A DNA stretch of 64,000 bases from JANNBN01 sp031430595 (GTDB taxonomy: Bacteria; Actinomycetota; Acidimicrobiia; Acidimicrobiales; JANYDT01). The translations under genes were made by a program, and so were the position numbers. The notes under the pieces were generated by a model. That model had not been told where the DNA came from. It saw only the letters and a list, made by a program, of their open reading frames with translations, and ran no database searches. Where the stretch lies: NCBI GenBank assembly GCA_031430595.1, contig JANPBU010000035.1, positions 62,001 through 126,000 on the forward strand. Reading direction: 5' to 3'. Shown piece after piece: positions 18,786-26,370 of the stretch. Positions within the stretch are counted from its first letter, which is position 1, and every line of letters starts with the position of its first letter.

Positions 18786-18841
18786 AAGTGATTGGTAGAG
18801 ATTAGCCCACCGAAGGCGACGCTCTCAACAACTTTTCCCAA

Positions 18842-19462
18842 TTACGGGCTGAGCGCGGCCAGTCGGCGAAAGGTGATCAACCGTCCGGCGGCGACAGCCA
18901 TTGACTCGGTAATCACACGGTCGAGCGGGGCCGAGTTGGCAACCGGCGAGGAACGGGCACTCAATCCCACTTCCCGAGCCGTTTCTGCCGCCCGAGCCGC
19001 GTGGTATCCATCGGTCACGATCAGCACCTCACTCACCCCCTCCGACGAAAGAAACCGCTTCGCCGCAGCTAATGACTCGTAACTGTTCGTGCCCTTCACC
19101 TCACGACGAATTCGCTTGTCGGGCACACCTTTTTTCATCAGGTACTCAGCGCCAGCGCTCGCTTCGGTCGTGCGGTCACCCTCTTGGCGACCGCCGGTAA
19201 CAATGATCAAGGGGGCAAGCTTCGCTTTGTACAACACCAACGCATGATCCAGGCGGGACTTCAGAACCGGAGACGGCCGACCGTTGTACTGGGCCGCGCC
19301 CAACACCACAATTGCTTGCGCCGGGCGGCGCTCGTCTCTCGTCGATGCCGATTGAACGGAAACAAACGCGGCCCCGAAGTACAGCACAACCATCACAAAC
19401 GCGATTCGCCGCATCCACCACCACAGGCTAAATACCCGAGGAAGGCGAAACGGCCACATCAC
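18842..19462 (-). CDS. YdcF/SanA-like DUF218 membrane-anchored protein
   Basis: 206 residues: one N-terminal membrane helix (about residues 14-35) and a DUF218 domain facing out of the cytoplasm. Family motifs: AIVVLGAAQYNGRPSPVL, LIIVTGG, EGDRTTEA, GTNSYESL and VTDGYHAARA. Relatives (SanA, ElyC, YdcF) affect envelope integrity or lipid-linked peptidoglycan precursors, though the reaction is unsettled. The start ATG overlaps the gltX stop by 4 bp, so the two are translationally coupled, and tRNA-Gln follows. Confidence 0.85.
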   Translation of the reverse strand: MMWPFRLPRVFSLWWWMRRIAFVMVVLYFGAAFVSVQSASTRDERRPAQAIVVLGAAQYNGRPSPVLKSRLDHALVLYKAKLAPLIIVTGGRQEGDRTTEASAGAEYLMKKGVPDKRIRREVKGTNSYESLAAAKRFLSSEGVSEVLIVTDGYHAARAAETAREVGLSARSSPVANSAPLDRVITESMAVAAGRLITFRRLAALSP

Positions 19463-20970
19463 GCGAGCTGGCCCCTTGCCGCCTTCAGCCGCGCAATCGT
19501 ACGGTCGCTGCCAAGTAACTCTAGCGATTCAAACAGCGGCGGGCCAACGGTGCGCCCCGTGACGGCGACCCGAATTGGTGCTTGGGCCTTACCGAGTTTG
19601 AGACCCTGTGCAGTACCCGTGGCCTCGACAACAGCCTTGAGAGCTTCGTGATTCCAGTCAACTGTTTCGGCCTCGGCGAGCAACCCGTCGATCATCGCTT
19701 TGGCCACCGACTCGGCCGATCCGGTCATGGTTTTATCCCACGACACTTGATCAACCGGCGGTTCGATGAAAAGGAAGTCCACCAGGGGTGAAATGTCGGC
19801 GAGCAGCTTGACCCGTTCCCGGACTAGCGGAATAGCTCGTCGAAAAAGCGCCTCATCGAATGTTTCAGCAGGGAACGCACCCGGCATCTTTGCTGCAGCC
19901 TCCAAGTCAATTTCTAGATTCTCGGAGGCCACCATTTGCAGTGGGCCATGAATGGGGTTGAGTGGCCCGGTGAGATACGGACGACAAGCTTCAACGAAAT
20001 CATCATCGCTCAGCGCGCGTACATATTCGGCATTGAACGCAGAAAGCTTGGCAATGTCAAAAAAGGCGCTGGCCTTGTGCACGTCTTCAAGGCGAAACTC
20101 ATCAATCATTTGCTGCATGGTGAGGATCTCGCGATCTTCGCCCGGCGCCCACCCCAAGAGCGCAAGGTAGTTAGCCATGGCCTGTGGAAGCACACCCTGA
20201 GTGCGGTAATCCTCAACAGCTACCTTGTCGCGACGCTTAGAGAGTTTCTTTCGTTGCTCATTAACAATCACCGGCAGGTGCGCGAACACCGGCACCGGCT
20301 GGTTGGTCAGCGCTTGCCACAACAGCACCGCTTTCGGCGTATTGGGAAGGTGCTCTTCAGCACGCACCACATGGCTGATACGCATATCAATGTCGTCGAC
20401 CACGTTGGCCAACAGAAACATGAAACCACCATTGGTTCGACGGATGATGACATCTTCGATGAGTGCGTTATCGAACTCTGGTTCGCCTCGAATGAGGTCA
20501 ACGACGATGGTGGTTCCGGTGTCTGGTGCCTTGAATCGAACGGCACCTTCGATCAGGCCTCGATCGCGACAGAACCCGTCGTAGCCCATGTCAGTTCCGA
20601 TTTTTCCGTGCTTCTCGATGTTTCGAATTCGGGCATCATCGGCTGTACACGTACAAAAGTACGCTTTTGCTTCACTCAATAGCTGATCGACGCCGGCGGC
20701 GTACAAGTGCGTCCGTTCGCTTTGAAAGAATGGACCTTCATCCCAATCGACCCCAACCCATCGCATCGCCGATTGGATACCTTCAACCCACTCAGCCCGG
20801 TTTCGATCAGCGTCAGTGTCTTCGATACGCAACACGAGCGTGCCGCCAAGTCGGCGAGCGATAAACCAGTTAAACAACGCGGTTCGAGCCCCACCCACGT
20901 GGAAGAACCCGGTCGGCGAAGGAGCGAAGCGAAGACGAGGGGCGGGCAGGCTGGCGGTACTTTCGAGCAT
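19459..20970 (-). CDS. gltX: glutamyl-tRNA synthetase
   Basis: Class I synthetase of 503 residues that charges tRNA-Glu. The HIGH-like signature appears as PSPTGFFHVGGARTALFNW and the KMSKS-like loop as KLSKRRDKV; the EDTD element RIEDTDADRNR is also present. It is the first gene of a minus-strand unit followed by ydcF, tRNA-Gln and tRNA-Glu. In most actinobacteria GluRS is non-discriminating and also charges tRNA-Gln with Glu for later amidation by GatCAB; the presence of both substrate tRNAs behind the gene fits that, but no GatCAB or GlnRS gene is in the window to confirm it. Confidence 0.95.
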   Translation of the reverse strand: MLESTASLPAPRLRFAPSPTGFFHVGGARTALFNWFIARRLGGTLVLRIEDTDADRNRAEWVEGIQSAMRWVGVDWDEGPFFQSERTHLYAAGVDQLLSEAKAYFCTCTADDARIRNIEKHGKIGTDMGYDGFCRDRGLIEGAVRFKAPDTGTTIVVDLIRGEPEFDNALIEDVIIRRTNGGFMFLLANVVDDIDMRISHVVRAEEHLPNTPKAVLLWQALTNQPVPVFAHLPVIVNEQRKKLSKRRDKVAVEDYRTQGVLPQAMANYLALLGWAPGEDREILTMQQMIDEFRLEDVHKASAFFDIAKLSAFNAEYVRALSDDDFVEACRPYLTGPLNPIHGPLQMVASENLEIDLEAAAKMPGAFPAETFDEALFRRAIPLVRERVKLLADISPLVDFLFIEPPVDQVSWDKTMTGSAESVAKAMIDGLLAEAETVDWNHEALKAVVEATGTAQGLKLGKAQAPIRVAVTGRTVGPPLFESLELLGSDRTIARLKAARGQLA

Positions 20971-21053
20971 GATGCTTCGATGTTACTGGTTGATTCATCA
21001 GCAAAACATGTGGTGTTTGCGTTGCGTTTAGATCGTGGTTTTACGTTGAGTCA

Positions 21054-22175
21054 ATGCCTCCAAATTTTATTCCCCCAACCGCCGTCAATCAGATTCAACA
21101 ATCTCGTAGCTACCTCCGAATCGGAGCCACTTCCATAGCGATCGGGCTGGCCGTTATTGGAATTCTTGTGGCACCTCCATCGGCGAAAGCAGCCACTGAG
21201 ACGTACACCCTTGCGTTGATTGGTGACTACAACTACGGACCTCTCAACGGACCACTGTGGCAGGAGAGCGAGCGGATGATCGCTGACATCAACGCGCAAA
21301 GTCCTGCGTTCGTGATTCACAACGGTGACACCAAACCCGGCTCTACAGAGTGTACCGACGAGATCAACACCGCAACGAAGGCTCAGTTCGATCGGGTCAA
21401 GTCACCACTCGTGTACCTGTTTGGCGATAACGAATGGACGGACTGTCACCGTATTCTTGCGACTACTCCGAAGTCACCCTTCGGTGATCCATTCGAACGG
21501 CTAGAAAACCTACGTCGCCAGTTTTATGCCAGCAATCAAAGCCAGGGTGCCATACCGATGACGCTGGTTCGACAAGCCGACATCGATCGCCAATTCGTTG
21601 CTTACGTGGAAAACGTGCGCTGGATCAAGGGTCCGGTGATGTTCATCGGATTGAATGTGCCGGGCAGCAACAACAACTGCCCGGGAGGCCCTTCACAAGT
21701 GACGAGGGTACCGAGTTTGTTCGAGTGCAAATTACGGGAACCCGCCGTGCTCAAGTGGTTGAGCGATTCATTTGCCGAAGCCAAACGATTGAGACTCAGC
21801 GGCGTTCTGATTGCCATGCAAGGAAATCCTGACTTTGAGAATAGAAGGGGCGACCTTCCGGCGTACGACAACAACGGGTACAAGCGCCTCATCAAAACCC
21901 TCCAAAACGAGGTAGTAAGTTTTGGCGGGAAAGTAGTATTGACCCATGGCGATAGTCATCTTCAGCACTTCGATAAACCACTGACAGACGTCATCGATGT
22001 GCGAGACGCAACCGAGACCGGACGCGTACTTGGCTCATTTCGCCGGGTGGAAACGTTTGGCAATCCCGAGACCCACTGGGTGCGGGTTACGGTGGATCCA
22101 ACACAGCCAGACCTGTTTTCCTTCGAACGGATGATCGTCAAAGGAAATCCGGTCCCGAAACCACCTGCACCGTAA
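21054..22175 (+). CDS. secreted calcineurin-like metallophosphoesterase
   Basis: 373-residue exported protein with an N-terminal hydrophobic segment (about residues 25-40) and an Ala-x-Ala cleavage site near PSAKAA. Metallophosphatase motifs appear in order: LIGDYNYG (metal Asp), IHNGDTK, FGDNEW (in place of GNHE) and THGDSH. A Cys-rich middle loop may form disulfides (ECTDE, TDCHR, NNCPGG, FECK). It is probably a phosphatase or nuclease of the envelope or medium; the substrate is unknown. It diverges from gltX and converges on leuA with a 30-bp gap. Confidence 0.78.
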   Translation: MPPNFIPPTAVNQIQQSRSYLRIGATSIAIGLAVIGILVAPPSAKAATETYTLALIGDYNYGPLNGPLWQESERMIADINAQSPAFVIHNGDTKPGSTECTDEINTATKAQFDRVKSPLVYLFGDNEWTDCHRILATTPKSPFGDPFERLENLRRQFYASNQSQGAIPMTLVRQADIDRQFVAYVENVRWIKGPVMFIGLNVPGSNNNCPGGPSQVTRVPSLFECKLREPAVLKWLSDSFAEAKRLRLSGVLIAMQGNPDFENRRGDLPAYDNNGYKRLIKTLQNEVVSFGGKVVLTHGDSHLQHFDKPLTDVIDVRDATETGRVLGSFRRVETFGNPETHWVRVTVDPTQPDLFSFERMIVKGNPVPKPPAP

Positions 22176-22205
22176 CGATCGAACGATCGAACGTAGTGAA
22201 CCGGT

Positions 22206-23909
22206 TCAGTCCATTTGGCTATGTCGATTCACGGCAGAGAATACCGCTTTGAACGAGGCGTTGAGAATGTTGACGTCTTCACCAACCCCCCACTTCACAC
22301 CCTCCGGGCCAGTGGTTTCGACATATGAAACTGCACTCGCGTCGGCACCGGCTGACTTGGAGTGTTCGTGGTAATCGACCACATCGATTATCACGCCAAG
22401 GTCATTTCGGATGGCATGAACTAACGCATCAATTGGGCCATTTCCTTCACCCATGATCGTGCGATGCTCACCGTCAACCATAACCTGCGCACTTACCTTT
22501 GCACGATCACCCTTCTCCCCCGCCGATGTGACTGTCTCATGACTTATCAGGTGGATGGCTGGCTTTTCTGAAAGGTACTCCTCTTGGAAGGTGGCCCACA
22601 TGGTCGTTGGGCTGATCTCGGTGCCGGTGTCTTCAGTGATCACCTGAATAGTCTTCGAGAACTCAACCTGTAGACGCCGAGGCAACGAGAAACCGTGCTC
22701 AGCTTCCATGATGTATGCAACGCCGCCCTTACCCGATTGGCTGTTCACCCGAATAACGGCTTCGTACGAGCGGCCAAGATGGGCCGGGTCAATAGGCAGA
22801 TATGGCACACCCCACACCTCGTAGTCGGTGGGATGTGACAGTGCGGCGAAACCCTTTTTGATGGCGTCTTGGTGAGACCCAGAAAACGAGGTGTACACGA
22901 GGTCACCGGCGTACGCATGGCGCGGATGTACAGGAAGGCGATTCGCGTACTCAGCCACACGGCGCAACGCATCGATGTCGCTGATGTCAAGTTCCGGGTC
23001 AACGCCTTGCGCGAACAGGTTTAGTGCAACATTGACCACGTCAAGATTGCCGGTTCGTTCACCGTTGCCGAACAGTGTGCCTTCGATACGGTCGGCACCA
23101 GCCATCAGCCCGAGTTCAGAAGCAGCGACACCGGTTCCGCGATCGTTGTGAGGGTGTAGCGAGATTTGTACGCTGTCGCGTCGATCAACGTGACGACCAA
23201 AATACTCGATGAGATCGGCATAAATATTCGGAGTCGACATTTCGACAGTGGCTGGCAGGTTGAGGATGAGGGGGCGTTCCGGTGACGGATTAATCTGCGC
23301 GATTACGGCATTACAGATCTCGAGCGCATAGTCGATTTCAGTACCGGTAAAGCTTTCAGGCGAATACTCGTAGCGAATGTTGGACCCGGCTGGCATTGCA
23401 GCTTCGTACTTCTGGCAAAGCACTGCTGCATCTACGGCGATCTTCGTTATGCCCGCCTTATCCAGCCCGAACACCACTCGGCGTTGCAGTGTCGACGTCG
23501 AATTGTAGAAGTGAACGATCGCATTCGGCACACCAGCCAGTGATTCATACGTACGCTTGATAAGTTCTTCACGGCACTGCACCAGAACCTGAATAGTGAC
23601 GTCTTCAGGTATCAGATCGTCTTCGATAAGCAAACGAACAAAGTCATAGTCGGGTTGACTCGCTGATGGAAAGCCCACCTCGATTTCCTTGAAACCCATT
23701 TTCACGAGGGTTTGAAACATCTTGAGTTTGCGGGCAGGGTCCATCGGGTCAATGAGTGCCTGATTGCCATCACGAAGGTCGACCGAGCACCACAACGGAG
23801 CCTTGGTGATTCGCTTCGAGGGCCAAGTTCGGTCATCAAGTGGAACCTCAGGGTAGGCCTGGTACTTTTGGAAGGGCATTGGTTTCGGGGTGACTGACTG
23901 CGGAGGCAT
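22206..23909 (-). CDS. leuA: 2-isopropylmalate synthase
   Basis: First committed enzyme of leucine synthesis: condenses acetyl-CoA with 2-oxoisovalerate. 567 residues, the LeuA type 2 form of actinobacteria. The N-terminal TIM barrel has SVDLRDGNQALIDPMD and HPHNDRGTGVAASELG with GNGERTGN; the C-terminal regulatory domain (about 440-560), where leucine binds in relatives, includes GEGNGPIDALVHA. Start ATG 23909 follows a 150-nt leader that encodes a Leu-rich peptide and a terminator hairpin, so expression is probably set by attenuation in addition to feedback inhibition. Confidence 0.97.
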   Translation of the reverse strand: MPPQSVTPKPMPFQKYQAYPEVPLDDRTWPSKRITKAPLWCSVDLRDGNQALIDPMDPARKLKMFQTLVKMGFKEIEVGFPSASQPDYDFVRLLIEDDLIPEDVTIQVLVQCREELIKRTYESLAGVPNAIVHFYNSTSTLQRRVVFGLDKAGITKIAVDAAVLCQKYEAAMPAGSNIRYEYSPESFTGTEIDYALEICNAVIAQINPSPERPLILNLPATVEMSTPNIYADLIEYFGRHVDRRDSVQISLHPHNDRGTGVAASELGLMAGADRIEGTLFGNGERTGNLDVVNVALNLFAQGVDPELDISDIDALRRVAEYANRLPVHPRHAYAGDLVYTSFSGSHQDAIKKGFAALSHPTDYEVWGVPYLPIDPAHLGRSYEAVIRVNSQSGKGGVAYIMEAEHGFSLPRRLQVEFSKTIQVITEDTGTEISPTTMWATFQEEYLSEKPAIHLISHETVTSAGEKGDRAKVSAQVMVDGEHRTIMGEGNGPIDALVHAIRNDLGVIIDVVDYHEHSKSAGADASAVSYVETTGPEGVKWGVGEDVNILNASFKAVFSAVNRHSQMD

Positions 23910-23960
23910 TTCAGGTTCTCAATTTCGTGATCTACAGGGAAGTAACGGAAAAGGGGTGGG

Positions 23961-23996
23961 AAACAAAAGACCCCCGGGCCGCTAGGGCACGAGGGT
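23961..23996 (-). terminator. leuA attenuator terminator hairpin
   Basis: On the minus strand the arms ACCCTCGTGCC and GGCCCGGGGGT pair at 10 of 11 positions around a CTAGC loop, followed by CTTTTGTTT. It lies between the leader peptide and leuA, with 51 nt from its end to the leuA start. It is the expected rho-independent terminator of a leucine attenuator. Confidence 0.8.
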
Positions 23997-23997
23997 T

Positions 23998-24029
23998 TAG
24001 ACGAACACCGTATGTCGGGTGGTCGTCTA
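23998..24029 (-). promoter_or_regulatory. leuA leader pause hairpin (1:2 structure)
   Basis: Arms TAGACGACCACC and GGTGTTCGTCTA pair at 11 of 12 positions around CGACATAC. The stop codon of the leader peptide forms the first three bases of the 5' arm, so a ribosome stalled at the preceding Leu codons would block this hairpin. This is the classical arrangement that couples Leu-tRNA supply to the terminator choice downstream. Confidence 0.75.
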
Positions 24030-24062
24030 CAAGAGAAGAAGGAGGTCGGTAGAGAATGACAT
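24027..24062 (-). CDS. leuL: leuA leader peptide (11 aa, five consecutive Leu codons)
   Basis: Short frame reading M-S-F-S-T-D-L-L-L-L-L-stop, with Leu codons CTC CTT CTT CTC TTG immediately before TAG. It is followed directly by a pause hairpin and a terminator hairpin and then leuA. The Shine-Dalgarno sequence is weak (CCGAG close to the ATG). The Leu run at the very end, placed against the 5' arm of the hairpin, is the diagnostic feature. The longer open frame that contains it is not expected to be the translated unit. Confidence 0.85.
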   Translation of the reverse strand: MSFSTDLLLLL

Positions 24063-24168
24063 CTCGGATAGCTTGACGGATTGCTCAGCATTCGTCAAGT
24101 CACAACTTTCACCTCGAGGGGCAGACCGAAGGTCCATTACCCGACCGGCAGTCTGGAGGTCAACAGTG

Positions 24169-24267
24169 TCAAATTCGAGCGTCGAGCTGACGAGACCAAA
24201 CAAGAAGCAGTATGTCCTCAACGTCGCTTGTCAAAATCAAATCGCCGGTGTCGAGCACTACCCTCAT
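24169..24267 (-). pseudogene. remnant of a PIN-domain (VapC-like) toxin, internal deletion
   Basis: 32 codons: MRVVLDTG, the start of a PIN domain with its first catalytic Asp, runs directly into GDLILTSDVEDI, which matches the C-terminal strand of VapC proteins (GDVILTSDPDDL type). About 100 residues between are missing, so the active site cannot form. After a further frame change, the sequence LDARI/EFDTV resembles the last strand. The ATG overlaps the stop of the antitoxin remnant (ATGA), the usual vapBC junction. The end of this remnant merges with the leuA promoter region. Confidence 0.7.
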
Positions 24268-24514
24268 GCGACCCGACTTGTGCCCCGCCGATCCTCTTCA
24301 ATTATCGCAGCAGCTCCATCGTGCTCTTCCTCAGTTATTGCTCCGTTCTCGGCTTCCCACGCATCGATCCCATCACCGAGAGCTAGAGATCGAAGCCTTT
24401 CAGCAGCAGCCTGAGCCACCCGGGCCGACACCGTCCACCCTCAGCAAGAGCGCCTGAACGAATAGAATGTTCGAGGCCTTCGTCGAACGAGATACTCAGC
24501 TTCTTGGTTACCAT
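24264..24514 (-). pseudogene. remnant of a ribbon-helix-helix antitoxin, frameshifted
   Basis: The first 27 codons read MVTKKLSISFDEGLEHSIRS..., the beta strand and first helix of an RHH antitoxin. A one-base loss near 24440 shifts the frame; in the restored frame the protein continues VSARVAQAAAERLRSLALG and DAWEAENGAITEEE, the helix 2 and acidic tail typical of mycobacterial VapB-like antitoxins. Corrected length would be 83 residues. It starts 9 bp after the stop of the P-loop kinase gene and overlaps the toxin remnant by 4 bp. Confidence 0.7.
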
Positions 24515-24523
24515 GGAATAATG

Positions 24524-25072
24524 CTACCAAGGCAGCTTTAGATTTCGCACCAGCAATTGCGCCTCCTGATGGCTACGCAACCGAATGAAAGTAATGTGCG
24601 CGTACTGTTCTGAGCACATGGCTTGACTGTAACGATCGACATATTTGGCGTGTTGCGTCCACGACCACCGGATGACAGATTTATTCGGGTTCCACGCAAA
24701 AAGGTTTCGCAGATATTCGCGATTTCCATTCCACAGCACCTCACCTCGCCAGACCCGCTGAATCGAGCGACGAACTATTTGGCGCATCACGACTAGACGA
24801 GGAAGGTCTATCCAGATCACCGTATCGGCGAGCTTCCACACTGGCCCATCGACAACAACGAGCCGATAGTTTCCGTCGATCACCCAAGATGGCCCGGCAG
24901 AAATCTGCTGAATAATCGAAACGAACTTGTCAGGATTAATAGCCACCCAGTCAGCTAGGTGGTGAATCTCATCGAGCTCGACGTAGGGCGCATCGATTAC
25001 TGCGGCAATCTTGCGTCCGAAAGTCGACTTGCCAGAGCCAGAGTTACCAACGATCGATACGCGTTTCACCAC
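24524..25072 (-). CDS. small P-loop NTPase/kinase (adenylate-kinase-like, FlaR/'topology modulation' type)
   Basis: 182-residue single-domain P-loop protein. Walker A is VGNSGSGKSTFG; the nucleoside-type segment APYVELDEIHHL follows, and a lid-like region has RQIVRRSIQRVWRG. Such proteins are annotated as topology modulation proteins or adenylate-kinase-related; true substrates are not known. The C-terminus ends NLKLPW. The toxin-antitoxin remnants follow on the same strand. Confidence 0.78.
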   Translation of the reverse strand: MVKRVSIVGNSGSGKSTFGRKIAAVIDAPYVELDEIHHLADWVAINPDKFVSIIQQISAGPSWVIDGNYRLVVVDGPVWKLADTVIWIDLPRLVVMRQIVRRSIQRVWRGEVLWNGNREYLRNLFAWNPNKSVIRWSWTQHAKYVDRYSQAMCSEQYAHITFIRLRSHQEAQLLVRNLKLPW

Positions 25073-25249
25073 CCTCAGTATGCCTGGCCACTATGGGGTT
25101 CGCGTCTCCTACTTATTCCAAGATCAAGTGACCAACGACGAAACGGGGAATGATAAGTACATCATCGAAATCTGGCCGGTTGTTGACCCCGTTCCCGTTG
25201 CCTTCGTCAAACCTCGTTAGTCGGGTCAACCAACAGATAGATTCTTCCT

Positions 25250-25831
25250 ATGGACATCGGTGCTATCGCTGGAAGCAGCTGGGCTAGCGGCCTCAACCTG
25301 TACGGCATCGTTGCTCTGCTCGGTGTAGGCGGGCGGCTCGGATGGATTGATACACCGGATGGCCTCCAGCAATGGTGGGTGATTGGGCTGGCCCTCTTTT
25401 TTTACGCCATCGAATTCGTCGCTGACAAGGTGCCGCTTGTGGACAGCACTTGGGATGCTATTCATACAGTCGTTCGACCGGTGGGTGCTGCAGCACTGGC
25501 CATGGTGATGGCAGGAAACCAGCCAACCGTGCAGAAAGTACTTACCGCTGTTGGTGCCGGGGGGCTTGCACTTACAAGTCACGGGGCAAAAGCGACCACT
25601 CGCCTAGCTGCCAATACTTCACCCGAGCCCGTCTCAAACATCGCGCTCTCGGTATTCGAAGACGGCCTAGTTGTTGGGATGTTTGCATTGATCACGCAAC
25701 ACCCTCGAATCGCCGGAGGTACTGCCCTATTACTATCAGTAATCTGTGTACTTATTGTTATTAAGTTGTGGCGGTTCGCCACGGCGATCTTCGCCAAATT
25801 GGGTAGGCGACCAAAACTCGTCGCTGGCTAA
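25250..25831 (+). CDS. DUF4126 family membrane protein
   Basis: 193 residues with about five hydrophobic segments. The N-terminus (ASGLNLYGIVALLGVGGRLGWI) and the VADKVPLVDSTWDAIHTVVRP segment are hallmarks of DUF4126, which has no assigned biochemical role. ATG 25250 is the only reasonable start. It is convergent with the hypothetical gene at 25848. Confidence 0.82.
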   Translation: MDIGAIAGSSWASGLNLYGIVALLGVGGRLGWIDTPDGLQQWWVIGLALFFYAIEFVADKVPLVDSTWDAIHTVVRPVGAAALAMVMAGNQPTVQKVLTAVGAGGLALTSHGAKATTRLAANTSPEPVSNIALSVFEDGLVVGMFALITQHPRIAGGTALLLSVICVLIVIKLWRFATAIFAKLGRRPKLVAG

Positions 25832-25847
25832 GTTGGCCGCTAACTAG

Positions 25848-26363
25848 CTAGACGACGACGAGCGTATTCCACTGCCCCGAGGCGACCCGGCGAGCAACAG
25901 CATCCGGCGTCATGCGGAGGGTTTCTTCCGGCACAGCATCAACAATTTGGCGTTGTAGGTCGTAATGGTGACCCACAGCTTCAAACGCCACTTTTCGAAA
26001 CGCCACAACATCGGCCGGACATGAGGCATCGGTGTATCCAAACAAAGCGAACGCCAGTTTCAGATCGTGGATCACCGGGGCGCGACTAAACATTGAGGCT
26101 CGCTTGAGACCAATGCCAAGGCAGCCAGCCATGGCGTCATGTTCGTCTTCGCCTTCGGTCAAATGCAGCTTGCCATGAAAGGTGTTGGCAAGTTTGATAG
26201 CAAAACCTTGGTCAGGGCCTGGGCGACCCATTCGAGCACCGGTGGGTGAACCGCCAGCAAGATCGGCCGGGCGGTCGCTAAGCCACTGTTCTGCTGGCGG
26301 CAAGCCCTGCTCAGTGCGAAATGCACCAATGGTGGCAACGGGAACAAACTTTGGTGCACTCAT
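25848..26363 (-). CDS. conserved hypothetical protein
   Basis: 171-residue soluble protein, not recognised. The frame is open back to 26681 but that part overlaps the upstream Nudix-GNAT gene and has no protein-like character; ATG at 26363 (MSAPKFVPVATIG) lies 8 bp after that gene's stop. Visible: a Gly/Pro-rich loop GGSPTGARMGRPGPDQGFA, then mostly helical sequence with HDLKLAFALFGY and a C-terminal MTPDAVARRVASGQWN. It is probably co-transcribed with ilvE and the Nudix-GNAT gene. Confidence 0.65.
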   Translation of the reverse strand: MSAPKFVPVATIGAFRTEQGLPPAEQWLSDRPADLAGGSPTGARMGRPGPDQGFAIKLANTFHGKLHLTEGEDEHDAMAGCLGIGLKRASMFSRAPVIHDLKLAFALFGYTDASCPADVVAFRKVAFEAVGHHYDLQRQIVDAVPEETLRMTPDAVARRVASGQWNTLVVV

Positions 26364-26370
26364 GACCCCA

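Noticed and set aside
24027..24221. 64-residue frame ending in LLLLL as a protein gene
   Set aside because: Only the last 11 codons make sense as a leader peptide; the rest is toxin remnant and promoter sequence in a mixed frame.
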